Positions 1 to 8,074 of a stretch of DNA of 32,773 nucleotides are shown one piece after another. Position numbers and translations under genes: made by a program. Position 1 is the first letter of the stretch; each line of letters opens with the position of its first letter. Source of the stretch: Deltaproteobacteria bacterium (GTDB lineage Bacteria; Myxococcota_A; UBA796; UBA9615); the NCBI GenBank assembly GCA_002724675.1, contig PBPL01000026.1:1-32773 (forward strand), read 5' to 3'. Under the pieces are notes generated by a model. That model searched no databases. It was not told the DNA's origin and saw nothing but the letters and a program-made list of their open reading frames with translations.

Positions 1-482
1 AGATAGCCTGTCACGTGAAGCCAATTGGACTGAGCAACCACATCGAGGGGCAGCTCGTTGGGCGTGAGCTCCATCGCACAGCCCAGGTCCGTCAGCATGG
101 TCCGCTCCGCGTCCACCGCCGACACCAGGCTGAGACACTTGCCCGTCGGTCGCGCCGGTCGACGCTGCATATAGTGAGCACCAAGCACGTCGGCAAGTCG
201 CTCGTCGTAAGCATCTCCCCAGCGGTCCTGTCCCACCAGCCCACTGTAAGTAGCGCTACCGCCCAGTAGGGCCAAGGTACACATGGAGTTGGCACAAGAC
301 CCGCCCGAGCTGACCGTCACTTTGCCCTGAGGAACGTCGGCGTACACGGCTCGCCACCGGTCATCATCGACGAGATGCATCGTGCCTCGCACCAACCCGT
401 GGCGAGCGACCAAATCCCCATCGTCGACCACCACCAGCGCGTCAACCAAAGCATTTCCGAGACCAAAGACGTCGTAGTTCAT
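1..482 (-). CDS. PfkB-family sugar/nucleoside kinase (3' end outside window)
   Basis: This is the N-terminal 160 codons of a ribokinase/adenosine-kinase family protein; the C-terminal half lies beyond the left edge. The ATG at 482-480 has a good AGGA ribosome site a few bases upstream. The protein opens NYDVFGLGNALVDALV, the usual first strand of PfkB kinases. It continues with SGGSCANSM (substrate-binding GG…N region) and GLVGQDRWGD, a family signature. Family members phosphorylate sugars or nucleosides with ATP in the cytosol. The opening resembles adenosine-kinase-like bacterial members, but the ATP/anion-hole motif (DTxGAGD) is outside the window, so the substrate cannot be named. The gene is divergent from the oxidoreductase operon at 584, with about 100 bp between them. 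Confidence 0.88.
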   Translation of the reverse strand, partial: MNYDVFGLGNALVDALVVVDDGDLVARHGLVRGTMHLVDDDRWRAVYADVPQGKVTVSSGGSCANSMCTLALLGGSATYSGLVGQDRWGDAYDERLADVLGAHYMQRRPARPTGKCLSLVSAVDAERTMLTDLGCAMELTPNELPLDVVAQSNWLHVTGY

Positions 483-583
483 GATGTCCTCATGTTGGCG
501 AACGGAGAGTGCCGGTCGCCCAGGCGCGTGGCAAACTAACCGCTAGCTGAAGGACTGGTCAACAGAGACCTGGGCTCGTTCTC

Positions 584-1639
584 GTGGAGCACTCGATGGG
601 CCACCGCAAATTCCAGGTACGCATCGCCCTATTCAATCGAAGAGAGGCGCTAAAGCTGGGCACGGCCTCCTTTGCTGGTGCGACCCTGCTCCCCGGCTGT
701 GACCTGCTATCGCTCCCCCCCCTGGCCCTACCCGACTCAATCCCAGAGACGTCGTCCAACGAAGACTTCTATGTGCAGAGCGCATTCGGAACACCCGACC
801 TCGACCCCGACAGCCACGAACTGGTCCTTCGGAACCTCGGAGAAGAGGTAGGACGCATCGATCGGGCCACGGTCAACAGCTTGGAAGCACGCCCTATTGA
901 GCACACCCTCCAGTGCATCGGATCACACCCTGGACTCCTGTTCATCGACAACGCCATCTGGTCGGGGCTTCCATTCCGGGAGGTGCTGAACAACCTCGGC
1001 ATCACGCCTGCCACTTCCGCCATCGAAATGAAGTTCCAGTGTGCTGATGGCTACAGCACTTCGATTCCGTCCTCGGACCTGGATGGTGACCCAGGGGATC
1101 CGGAGGCACGTGCTCTGTGGCTCGTTTGGCAAATGAACGGCGAGCCTCTCCCAGAAGCACACGGCGCACCGTTTCGCTTTCTCACCCCCGGACGCTACGG
1201 AACCAAGAATCCCAAGTGGCCCGTTGAGCTCGACTGGATCGATGAGCCCTATCTGGGCTACTGGGAGCAAAGTGGTTGGTCCAACGAAGCCACCTACCGA
1301 ACCTGCGGCTTTGTTCTCTCGCCGCCCCACATGGCAGAGATCGAAGAAGGCACTGTTCAGTTCCTTGGAGCGGCATTCTCGGGAGGTGCTGCCATCACCG
1401 ACGTCGAGGTAACGACGGACGGGGGCGATCATTGGGAAGCGGCAACCGTCACCTACAGCCCAGGCCCCCACATCTGGACGTTGTGGAGTCACTCATGGAC
1501 ACCGCCAGGACCAGGGCAATATCGCCTACAGGTCCGAGTGGCGGCGGACGATGGCACGATGTCCCACCCCAACCCCTTCGGGACCGACCGCCTCGGCGGC
1601 TATGACGGGGGCATGGAAATCATCATCGAGGTGCTGTGA
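584..1639 (+). CDS. Tat-exported molybdopterin oxidoreductase, sulfite-oxidase family, probable lipoprotein
   Basis: This is a 351-residue sulfite-oxidase/YedY-type Moco enzyme. A twin-arginine signal (NRREALKLG, R19-R20 from the GTG start) is followed by a hydrophobic stretch ending LLPGC, so C39 may be lipidated. Residues about 60-230 form the molybdopterin domain; TLQCIGS supplies the conserved Cys (C111) expected to bind Mo. Residues about 255-351 match the Mo-co dimerisation domain (VEVTTDGGDHWEAA, then SWTPPGPG and RVAADD). Family enzymes oxidise sulfite or related small substrates in the periplasm; the substrate and electron acceptor here are unknown. The start is uncertain: GTG at 584 or ATG at 596, neither with a strong ribosome site. 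The stop overlaps the next gene by four bases (GTGA), indicating translational coupling. Confidence 0.87.
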   Translation: MEHSMGHRKFQVRIALFNRREALKLGTASFAGATLLPGCDLLSLPPLALPDSIPETSSNEDFYVQSAFGTPDLDPDSHELVLRNLGEEVGRIDRATVNSLEARPIEHTLQCIGSHPGLLFIDNAIWSGLPFREVLNNLGITPATSAIEMKFQCADGYSTSIPSSDLDGDPGDPEARALWLVWQMNGEPLPEAHGAPFRFLTPGRYGTKNPKWPVELDWIDEPYLGYWEQSGWSNEATYRTCGFVLSPPHMAEIEEGTVQFLGAAFSGGAAITDVEVTTDGGDHWEAATVTYSPGPHIWTLWSHSWTPPGPGQYRLQVRVAADDGTMSHPNPFGTDRLGGYDGGMEIIIEVL

Positions 1640-2574
1640 TCTCCAACCGCACGAGCACCCTAGCCGCCATGGCCCTCACGGTCCTTGCAACGAGCCTGCC
1701 CAACACCGCGACTGCTGGGGCGTGGACGCGCACCTTTCTGGACACCTACGTCAAAGCCTCGGCAGACTTCTACAGGGCGACAAGTTACGTCGACCCACAA
1801 ACCGGCCAGACGCACGACGACGACTTCTTCGGTCAGCAGTACAGTGTCTACGGTGAGTTGGGGCTGGTACGAGCGTGGCCGGTACAAGTCTCGATGCTCC
1901 TGCCCATGACGATCGGCAGACGGAGCTTTACTACCGCACAGTTCGCCGACGGTGGCCGAGGCTTCGCCACCGCCATCCATCCCGGCGATCTGCGCACATC
2001 GCTGCAGGTCGCCGTACTGAGACAGAGCCTGCAGTTGAGCGTGCAGGCTGAAGTCAAGGTTCCCCTCTATGCCAACGACGACGTCGGGAACAAGCTGGGC
2101 AGCTATCGGGAATTCTTTCCCCTGCCCGGCGACGGTCAGGTGGACTTGACCGCACGCCTACTCGCCGGTGCATCCCTACCTCAAGGGATCGGCTGGATTG
2201 AAGGAAGCGTCGGCTATCGTGCCCGGACGGAAGCCTTTGTCGGCTGGGACACCGACATCGCTTTCGTGGACGGGCTGCCTTTCGAATTCCGGGTGGGGTT
2301 CTCGAAAGGGCCGTTGACGGGCATTGTCGCAATAGACGGCATGAAAAACCTGCGATCCGATCCTTATACTCGCGAAGGCATCGCCATCGGTGGCGGTGCT
2401 GTTCTAGTCCTCGGCCGCGGCCTATCCCTAGAGACGCGCCTTCAAGGAGAGGTGTGGGCGAACAATGCACCCCAGGGTCTCTCGTTCGGCCTGGGTCTCT
2501 CGGCCCAGGCTCCAAGCAACCGATGGACCTGGAGATCCAGGATGAAGCCCGCCGCTGACGGAGACCGGACATGA
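1636..2574 (+). CDS. Hypothetical outer-membrane beta-barrel protein
   Basis: This is a 312-residue protein with a clear Sec signal peptide (residues 1-28, TATA followed by GAWT). The mature part is rich in alternating hydrophobic/polar segments with aromatic and Gly residues, typical of transmembrane beta-strands (for example QVSMLLPMTIG, LQLSVQAEVKVPL, LETRLQGEVWAN). I do not recognise a named family. It starts with GTG overlapping the stop of the Moco enzyme, and its own stop overlaps the next ATG (ATGA), so it is the middle gene of a coupled operon. Its last residues are not a typical C-terminal aromatic BAM signal. A role in outer-membrane transport or sensing for the operon is inference only. 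Confidence 0.72.
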   Translation: MISNRTSTLAAMALTVLATSLPNTATAGAWTRTFLDTYVKASADFYRATSYVDPQTGQTHDDDFFGQQYSVYGELGLVRAWPVQVSMLLPMTIGRRSFTTAQFADGGRGFATAIHPGDLRTSLQVAVLRQSLQLSVQAEVKVPLYANDDVGNKLGSYREFFPLPGDGQVDLTARLLAGASLPQGIGWIEGSVGYRARTEAFVGWDTDIAFVDGLPFEFRVGFSKGPLTGIVAIDGMKNLRSDPYTREGIAIGGGAVLVLGRGLSLETRLQGEVWANNAPQGLSFGLGLSAQAPSNRWTWRSRMKPAADGDRT

Positions 2575-3389
2575 AGCGGCGCCCATGGCTTGGACTATGC
2601 ACCCTGGCTGGACCCTTGTTTGGTGCCGCCTGGCTGCTCACCGTTAGTGCTTGCTACGAAGAATCGGGCTCAGCCCCCGGCCCGATCGAACCGTTCGAGC
2701 CCCCCACACCTCCAGCGACCATTGGCACAGACACCGACCTGGTCGACAGCATGCCTCAAGAGCCGGCGCCAGAGGGTGTCGTAGGGCTGGCCCCAGGAAC
2801 GGTGGCCCGCCTGGTTTCAGCCCAGACTCCGAAGCCTCCGCCAGCCAAGCACGAGCTCAAACCAGATACACCAGTGTCCAAAGAAGAAGCGATGCCCACG
2901 AGCCCACCCGGGTCACCCGCGGTCGGCACAACTTCCGCGGCTTCCACGACAAGCCCGGCAAGCAACCGAGCCGAGCCGGCTTCAACCACACCCCCACCCA
3001 AGCCTCCGCCGAGTCCCGTGCCGCCGCCATCAACAGCCGAACCGAGCCAACCCAAGCCATCGACGGCTCTTCCGCCCATGCGGGTGGCCACCGCAACGGT
3101 GGCCACCGCCGTGGTGGACCGCAAGCCTCAAGGAACGTCCGACCGCTTCACGGAAGGAACCAAGGTTCACTGCTTCACGGCCATCGTCAACGATGGCGGT
3201 GGCCATCGAAAGATCCGCCACCGGTGGATACACGATGGACAGGTGAAGGCGCAGGTGAAGCTAAACGTCAAAGCCACCCGATGGCGCACATGGTCGGCCA
3301 TCCCGGTCTTCGGAAGCGGCGCGTGGCGGGTCGACGTGATCGACGAAGCGGGAACGGTGCTGAAGTCCGTCCAGTTCCAGGTGGACTGA
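2571..3389 (+). CDS. Proline-rich lipoprotein with C-terminal DUF2914 domain
   Basis: This is a 272-residue lipoprotein. The signal peptide ends TVSAC (C28 lipidated). A long Pro/Thr/Ser/Ala-rich, presumably disordered linker follows (about residues 30-185, repeated PPP and TTSPAS-like segments). The globular C-terminal 85 residues match DUF2914: VHCFTAIVNDG, then IRHRWIHDGQ, RWRTWSAIP and GAWRVDVIDEAGTVL. The biochemical role of DUF2914 is not established; it is often found at the C-terminus of cell-envelope proteins. The linker would let the domain reach away from the membrane. The ATG overlaps the preceding stop, making this the last gene of the three-gene operon starting at 584. It ends 16 bp from the convergent gene at 3406. 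Confidence 0.83.
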   Translation: MKRRPWLGLCTLAGPLFGAAWLLTVSACYEESGSAPGPIEPFEPPTPPATIGTDTDLVDSMPQEPAPEGVVGLAPGTVARLVSAQTPKPPPAKHELKPDTPVSKEEAMPTSPPGSPAVGTTSAASTTSPASNRAEPASTTPPPKPPPSPVPPPSTAEPSQPKPSTALPPMRVATATVATAVVDRKPQGTSDRFTEGTKVHCFTAIVNDGGGHRKIRHRWIHDGQVKAQVKLNVKATRWRTWSAIPVFGSGAWRVDVIDEAGTVLKSVQFQVD

Positions 3390-3405
3390 GAAGCGGGGCC
3401 TGGCT

Positions 3406-4290
3406 CTACTCGCAGTAGCGGGTCTCGCTGGGGCCACCGCCCCCCCCCACAGCATCTACGCCCAGGGGGCACCAGTCCGGTGGCACGAGAAGGACTCGCC
3501 GCTCCACCACCCCCTCGTAGTCGGGATGACTCAGACGGATGTGAGCCCGGCCGCCATCGGCACCGGAGCGGAAGGTGCCATCCGACTCGACGACTGGTGG
3601 GTCATCCTCTGGGTTGTGGGCTGAAGGGTGACCCGTGTCCGGAGAAGCTTCCACCGGCCCCGTCGCTTCCCAGTCATAGAACTCCACATCCAGCTCGGAG
3701 AAGCTGATATCGCCAATGCGAACATCGTCCCCATAGCCACCGTCAGCGACCCCATCCGGCCCAGGCAGGTACAGACCAGGGTTCATGGTCCAGGCCTGGA
3801 CCCCCTCGACTCCTCCTCCTGAGACCCGCAGCCAGATGTCCGACATGAGGTCGAACTCATCCGTCATGTTGTTTACCTGATCGTGCTCGTAGCCAATACC
3901 GACGTCCTCTACGTACTGAGCGGTGACGGTCAGGGAGACTGTCTCTTCGATGTCGAGCACACCTTCCATACCGCTGGCGAGGACCTCAAAGTCCCACGTG
4001 CCCACATAGGTCGGCGTCCCAGTGACGCGACCTGCTTCGTCAAAGCTGAGCCCAGGCGGTAGCGGCGAGTCCTCTCCGTCCGATGCCAGGGCATAGATCA
4101 CCGGTCCGTTGTAATCGAGAACTGCGATCTGCCCTTGGTACGCTTCGTTGTAGCGGGCCACGGTGATACCCGACTGATCGAGTTCGCCCTCGACAGGATC
4201 CGTACTGCACGAGGCGAAGAGCGCTCCCACGAGCAAGAGCAGGACTACCTGGGCCCTGGGACGGAGCAAGAAGCGAACACCAACTGCCAT
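3406..4290 (-). CDS. Lipoprotein with putative Ig (He_PIG-like) domain
   Basis: This is a 294-residue predicted lipoprotein. I chose ATG at 4290 because AGGAG lies eight bases upstream and the resulting N-terminus is a compact signal peptide ending LFASC (C28). An upstream in-frame ATG at 4374 would add 28 residues before the signal and has no comparable support. Residues about 30-130 contain LPPGLSFDEAGRVTGTP, the hallmark of cadherin-like putative Ig domains. The rest is acidic and has no family I recognise; it ends in a Gly run and two cysteines. It probably sits on the outer membrane or cell surface. A run of nine C (3440-3448 on the plus strand) encodes the Gly run near the C-terminus and could slip. 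Confidence 0.8.
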   Translation of the reverse strand: MAVGVRFLLRPRAQVVLLLLVGALFASCSTDPVEGELDQSGITVARYNEAYQGQIAVLDYNGPVIYALASDGEDSPLPPGLSFDEAGRVTGTPTYVGTWDFEVLASGMEGVLDIEETVSLTVTAQYVEDVGIGYEHDQVNNMTDEFDLMSDIWLRVSGGGVEGVQAWTMNPGLYLPGPDGVADGGYGDDVRIGDISFSELDVEFYDWEATGPVEASPDTGHPSAHNPEDDPPVVESDGTFRSGADGGRAHIRLSHPDYEGVVERRVLLVPPDWCPLGVDAVGGGGGPSETRYCE

Positions 4291-4417
4291 ACGGAACTCC
4301 TGGAGCGGCAGGATGATTAGGCGAACTGAACCGCGCACTTGCCTCGGGAACTCTTCCGGAAGCTCGACGACCATAGCACGCAGGTGCCAGCCCTCGGAGG
4401 CCGTTTAGAAACGCCTT

Positions 4418-5788
4418 CTAGAGCACCAGGTCTGCGACGAGCTCGAACAGAGTGCGGACCCCAAAGTGGAATCCTTCCACCGGGATCCTCTCGTTGTGTC
4501 CGTGGAACATCTGGGCGAACTTCAGCTGGGGAGGAAGGCGCACCGGCGAGAAGCCCCAACACTTCATCCCCAGCTGGTCGTAGGCCTTCGCATCGGTGAA
4601 TCCCGGGATCATGGTCGGGACGACGATTCCCTCCGGATCGTGCCGGCGGAGAACTGCCCGGATGCGGTCGGCCATGGGGTCGTCGGGATCGCCTTCTACA
4701 GCCGGCAACTCGCGGTCAATCACGATCGAATAGCCAGGGCCGATCAAGTCCTCCACTTCTCGGACGAGGTCCGCGCCCGTCTGCCCCGGGAGCAGGCGTC
4801 CATCGACCTGCAGGGTTGCCTCTCCAGGCACCTGATTTACCTTCAGCCCTGCGCTAAGAATGGTGGGATTTGCCGTGTTGTGTAGGACTGCATCGAAGGT
4901 CGAAGCCAGGGATTCATCGGGGAACACCTTGTCCAAGACGAACGCGGCCGTACTAGGGCGCATGAGGCTTCGCAAGACGAGCGAGTCCGGGAAGGGATGG
5001 TGTGCTGCCAGCTCACTGAGAAATCGTCGGACGACCCCCGTCAGGTGATACGGAAGTCTCTGCATCCCTAGTTTTTCTGCCGCCCTCGCAATCTTGGGGA
5101 TGGGGTTGTCGGGGTTGGGTAGAGAGCCGTGTCCAGGACTACCCAACGCGCGAATGGTCAGCCAGGCCACACCCTTCTCAGCCACCTGCACAGGGTAAAA
5201 GCGCTTCCCCCCAGCATGCATGGTGAAGCCGCCAATCTCCGAGATGGCGTACTCACCACGGATCAGCTCGGGATGGTGCTCGGCCAACCAGAGGGAGCCC
5301 AGCTCACAGCCAGCCTCCTCGTCAGCCACTGCAGCAAAGATCAGGTCACGCTTGAGGCGAGCTCCGCGACGCTTCAGCAACAAGACAGCCATCAACTCCA
5401 TGGCCGCCATGTTCTTCATGTCGATCGCTCCTCTGCCCCACAGAAAACCATCGTGGATCTCAGCCCCAAAAGGCGGATGATCCCAGTGCTCGGGATCCGC
5501 TGGCACCACATCGAGATGGGCCGAGAGCAGGATGGGATCACCACCCGTACCGTCCCCACTGAGCCGAGCCACCAAGTTGCCCCGACCTGGTGCGGACTCG
5601 AACACCTGACAGCCCAGCCCATCACGCATCAGCAGTTGCTCGATGTAACGACAGGACTGGAGCTCGTTCCCGGGATGCTGGGGAGAGTTGGTCGTGTCCA
5701 TGCGCAGAAGATCCCGAAACAGATCAGTGGCTTCCTCATAGACTGAGGGCCAGTCGATCTCCGAGACAATGGGATGGGCCTGCTGCAT
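4418..5788 (-). CDS. M20/M25/M40-family metallopeptidase
   Basis: This is a 456-residue di-zinc hydrolase of the M20 family (ArgE/DapE/CPG2/carboxypeptidase Ss1-like). The catalytic motifs are intact: LLSAHLDVVPAD (metal ligand H91, assisting D93), GRGAIDMKN (bridging D123), and ADEEAG (general base E157, ligand E158). The C-terminal HGHNERIP supplies the last ligand region. The lid domain is the insert around residues 210-330. The length and WGRGAIDMK motif are closest to the M20 peptidases annotated as carboxypeptidase S-like or as acetylornithine deacetylase-like; the exact substrate cannot be told. No signal peptide is visible, so it is cytosolic. The ATG at 5788 lacks a strong ribosome site but begins a normal family N-terminus. 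The gene is divergent from the Tat protein at 5901. Confidence 0.92.
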   Translation of the reverse strand: MQQAHPIVSEIDWPSVYEEATDLFRDLLRMDTTNSPQHPGNELQSCRYIEQLLMRDGLGCQVFESAPGRGNLVARLSGDGTGGDPILLSAHLDVVPADPEHWDHPPFGAEIHDGFLWGRGAIDMKNMAAMELMAVLLLKRRGARLKRDLIFAAVADEEAGCELGSLWLAEHHPELIRGEYAISEIGGFTMHAGGKRFYPVQVAEKGVAWLTIRALGSPGHGSLPNPDNPIPKIARAAEKLGMQRLPYHLTGVVRRFLSELAAHHPFPDSLVLRSLMRPSTAAFVLDKVFPDESLASTFDAVLHNTANPTILSAGLKVNQVPGEATLQVDGRLLPGQTGADLVREVEDLIGPGYSIVIDRELPAVEGDPDDPMADRIRAVLRRHDPEGIVVPTMIPGFTDAKAYDQLGMKCWGFSPVRLPPQLKFAQMFHGHNERIPVEGFHFGVRTLFELVADLVL

Positions 5789-5900
5789 GGAAGACGCATC
5801 TTACGCTGGTGTCAGTCCGCGTCCGCCTGCGGCCCCGAGAGGACCGATGTTTCGTTGACCAAGTAGGTGCAAAGTGTTAAATGGTTAAACCAATTTCACC

Positions 5901-6488
5901 ATGACTCAACGACCTCGCCCCACAGCATCCAGGCGCATCAGTAGGCGCACCCTGCTCAGGCGCGTGGGCCTGGTCACAGTCGCCTTGGGTGGCGCCACCG
6001 CTGGTGGATTCATCGTCAGCCACAGCCGGCTCTACCCCGACGCCGAGCCTGCGACTGCGCTGCGTTTCCTGGAGCGGCGCGAGTACGCCATTGTCGCGGC
6101 CCTGGCCGACACACTCTTTCCCCCGGGAAACTCCATTGGGCTGACCGGCATGGAGGCTCGCGTCCCCGAATACATTGACCGGTGGCTCGATGGCCTCAGT
6201 GCGGACAAAGCCAGCGAGTACCGCATGATGCTCTTGGTGTTCGAGCACGGGACCCTCGCCTTCGGCCTGCGCGCCCGACGCTTCACGGACCTGCCTCTGC
6301 TTGCTCGCGAGCGCTACCTCCGCAGATGGGAAACTACCCGCGTCTATTCTCGGAGGATGCTGGCTACCGCGCTCAAGACATCCCTGGGCACCGCCTACTT
6401 CGCGCACCCCGAGGTGCGGGCAAGCCTAGGCGTGCGATCGTCTTGCAAGACCCCAGCCGACGAAGCCCCCCGCGAAGAATGGCTGTAG
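5901..6488 (+). CDS. Tat-signal protein, gluconate 2-dehydrogenase subunit 3-like
   Basis: This is a 195-residue protein with a textbook twin-arginine signal (SRRTLLRRVG followed by a hydrophobic segment, residues 14-40). The mature helical domain contains REYAIVAALADTLFPPG, characteristic of the small subunit 3 family that accompanies GMC flavoproteins in gluconate/fructose/glucose dehydrogenase complexes. The next gene, 22 bp downstream, is a GMC oxidoreductase without its own signal. By analogy with known complexes, this subunit probably carries the folded flavoprotein out through Tat. No cytochrome c subunit is nearby. The upstream AT-richer stretch contains a short inverted repeat, TGGTT-A-AACCA, at 5882-5892, just before the ATG; its role is unknown. 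Confidence 0.82.
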   Translation: MTQRPRPTASRRISRRTLLRRVGLVTVALGGATAGGFIVSHSRLYPDAEPATALRFLERREYAIVAALADTLFPPGNSIGLTGMEARVPEYIDRWLDGLSADKASEYRMMLLVFEHGTLAFGLRARRFTDLPLLARERYLRRWETTRVYSRRMLATALKTSLGTAYFAHPEVRASLGVRSSCKTPADEAPREEWL

Positions 6489-6510
6489 CCGCAGGACCGT
6501 TGGAGAGGGA

Positions 6511-8016
6511 ATGATCTTCGAACCGCAAGACATCCACGAGAGAGTCCTCGACTGCGACGTATGTCTTGTGGGATCGGGAGCAAGCGGTGGTGCGGCAGCT
6601 TGGTACCTAGCCCGATCGGGACTGAATGTCGTCTGCCTGGAAGCGGGGGGGCACTACACCGAGAGCGACTTCTCCCGAGACTTCGGGGTCGCAAGCCGCC
6701 AGCTCTATGCCGAAGATGGTCAGCGCATCATGTCCGGAAACCTGTTCATTCCCGTGGCCGGCGGCGAGTGCATCGGCGGCTCCACGGTGATCAACTCGGG
6801 CATTTGCTTTCGTATTCCGGAGGAACGTTTCGAGCAATGGCGTCGAGACTGGGGCCTGGATTTCAGCTTCCAAGATCTGGTTCCGCACATCGAAACTGTG
6901 GAGCAAATGATTGGTGTTGGGCCATCGAATCCGGCCATCTTCGGCGGCAATAATGCTTTCTGCATGAAGGGCCTCGAGGAGCTGGGGTGGGCGGGCGGCC
7001 CCATGCCACGGAACGCACCCGGTTGCGTTGGCTGTGGCTCTTGCAACATTGGCTGCCCCACGGGCGCAAAGCTCTCGGTGGCCAAGACCTTCATCCCAGC
7101 CTCGGAAGAGTTCGGCGCCAACTTCTATACGTGGGCCCGGGCAGAAGAAGCACTCATGGATGGGAACAAAGTGGTCGGAGTCCGAGCCCGACTGGGCAAC
7201 CCAAAGCTGGACGAGGACCACGGTTGGCTGGAAGTGAGGGCCAAGGCCGTTGTGCTCTGTGCCGGTGCCATTCAGACACCCGTCTTCTTGCAGCGGAACC
7301 AGCTGGGCAACGGGCACGTCGGACAGCACTTGCGAGTGCACCCGGCCACCGGCGTCATCGCGACAACGAACCAGGAAGTGAACGGCTGGAATGGCGTTCC
7401 TCAGGGGTTCTACTGTGACGAGTTCCTCGCTGACGACGCCATGATTCTGGAGAGCTACTGGGCCAGTCCCGAGGTGTTCTACATGGCCTTCCCATTCGGG
7501 CATGAAGGGACCGGCAAGATGGCTGAGTTTGGCCAGATGGCTGCCCTGGGAGGGACCATCGCGGACGAAGGAGAGGGCAGCGTCAAGCAGCTGGGCGGCG
7601 GTGGCAAGGTACGGGTCTCCTACGATCTTGTGGATGCTGACCGGCGGCGACTGATCCGGATGCTCCAGCGCATCTGTCAGCTTCTGTTCGCGGCCGGAGC
7701 GCGCGAGATTCAGCCCGGGGTGCACGGCCTTCCCGCACTCAAGACCATGGACGAGGCGCGTCGCTGGCTCGACGAAGACCGAATCCGAGCCAAGCAATTG
7801 ATGTCGCTGTACTCGAGCCACCCTCAAGCGACAGCTCGCATGGGTGAACGACCGGAAGACAGCGTCGTCGACTGCAGCGGTGCCATCTATGGTCATGAGG
7901 GCCTGTACGTCATGGATGCGTCCGTGTTCCCCGATGTGCTCGGCGTAAATCCCCAAGTCACTGTGATGTCACTGGCCCTCTTGCTCTCTGACCGCCTCGC
8001 CAACCGCATGGCCTGA
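6511..8016 (+). CDS. GMC-family FAD oxidoreductase with ferredoxin-like Cys motif
   Basis: This is a 501-residue flavoprotein preceded by a strong GGAGAGGGA ribosome site. The N-terminal Rossmann motif is VGSGASGGAAAWYLA with LEAGG at the end of strand 2. GGECIGGSTVINSG is the GMC FAD signature. C172, C175, C178 and C182 form a C-x2-C-x2-C-x3-CP pattern. The active-site pair is probably H437 (SSHPQATARMG) and N480 (GVNPQVTVMS). The family oxidises alcohols or sugars. The closest flavour I recognise is the long-chain alcohol oxidase/choline-dehydrogenase-like branch, which also carries a Cys-rich segment here. With the Tat small subunit upstream and an aldehyde dehydrogenase downstream, it probably takes an alcohol to an aldehyde. 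The substrate is unknown. Confidence 0.92.
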   Translation: MIFEPQDIHERVLDCDVCLVGSGASGGAAAWYLARSGLNVVCLEAGGHYTESDFSRDFGVASRQLYAEDGQRIMSGNLFIPVAGGECIGGSTVINSGICFRIPEERFEQWRRDWGLDFSFQDLVPHIETVEQMIGVGPSNPAIFGGNNAFCMKGLEELGWAGGPMPRNAPGCVGCGSCNIGCPTGAKLSVAKTFIPASEEFGANFYTWARAEEALMDGNKVVGVRARLGNPKLDEDHGWLEVRAKAVVLCAGAIQTPVFLQRNQLGNGHVGQHLRVHPATGVIATTNQEVNGWNGVPQGFYCDEFLADDAMILESYWASPEVFYMAFPFGHEGTGKMAEFGQMAALGGTIADEGEGSVKQLGGGGKVRVSYDLVDADRRRLIRMLQRICQLLFAAGAREIQPGVHGLPALKTMDEARRWLDEDRIRAKQLMSLYSSHPQATARMGERPEDSVVDCSGAIYGHEGLYVMDASVFPDVLGVNPQVTVMSLALLLSDRLANRMA

Positions 8017-8074
8017 CGCTCGTTCAAGACCGAACCGCACACACCCTGCCCGGCCCTGCTGGTACCCTCCGCCG

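Noticed and set aside
6607..7956. 449-codon open frame antisense to the GMC oxidoreductase
   Set aside because: It is fully covered by a gene with clear family motifs. Long antisense frames are expected in GC-rich genes, and the product has no recognisable features.
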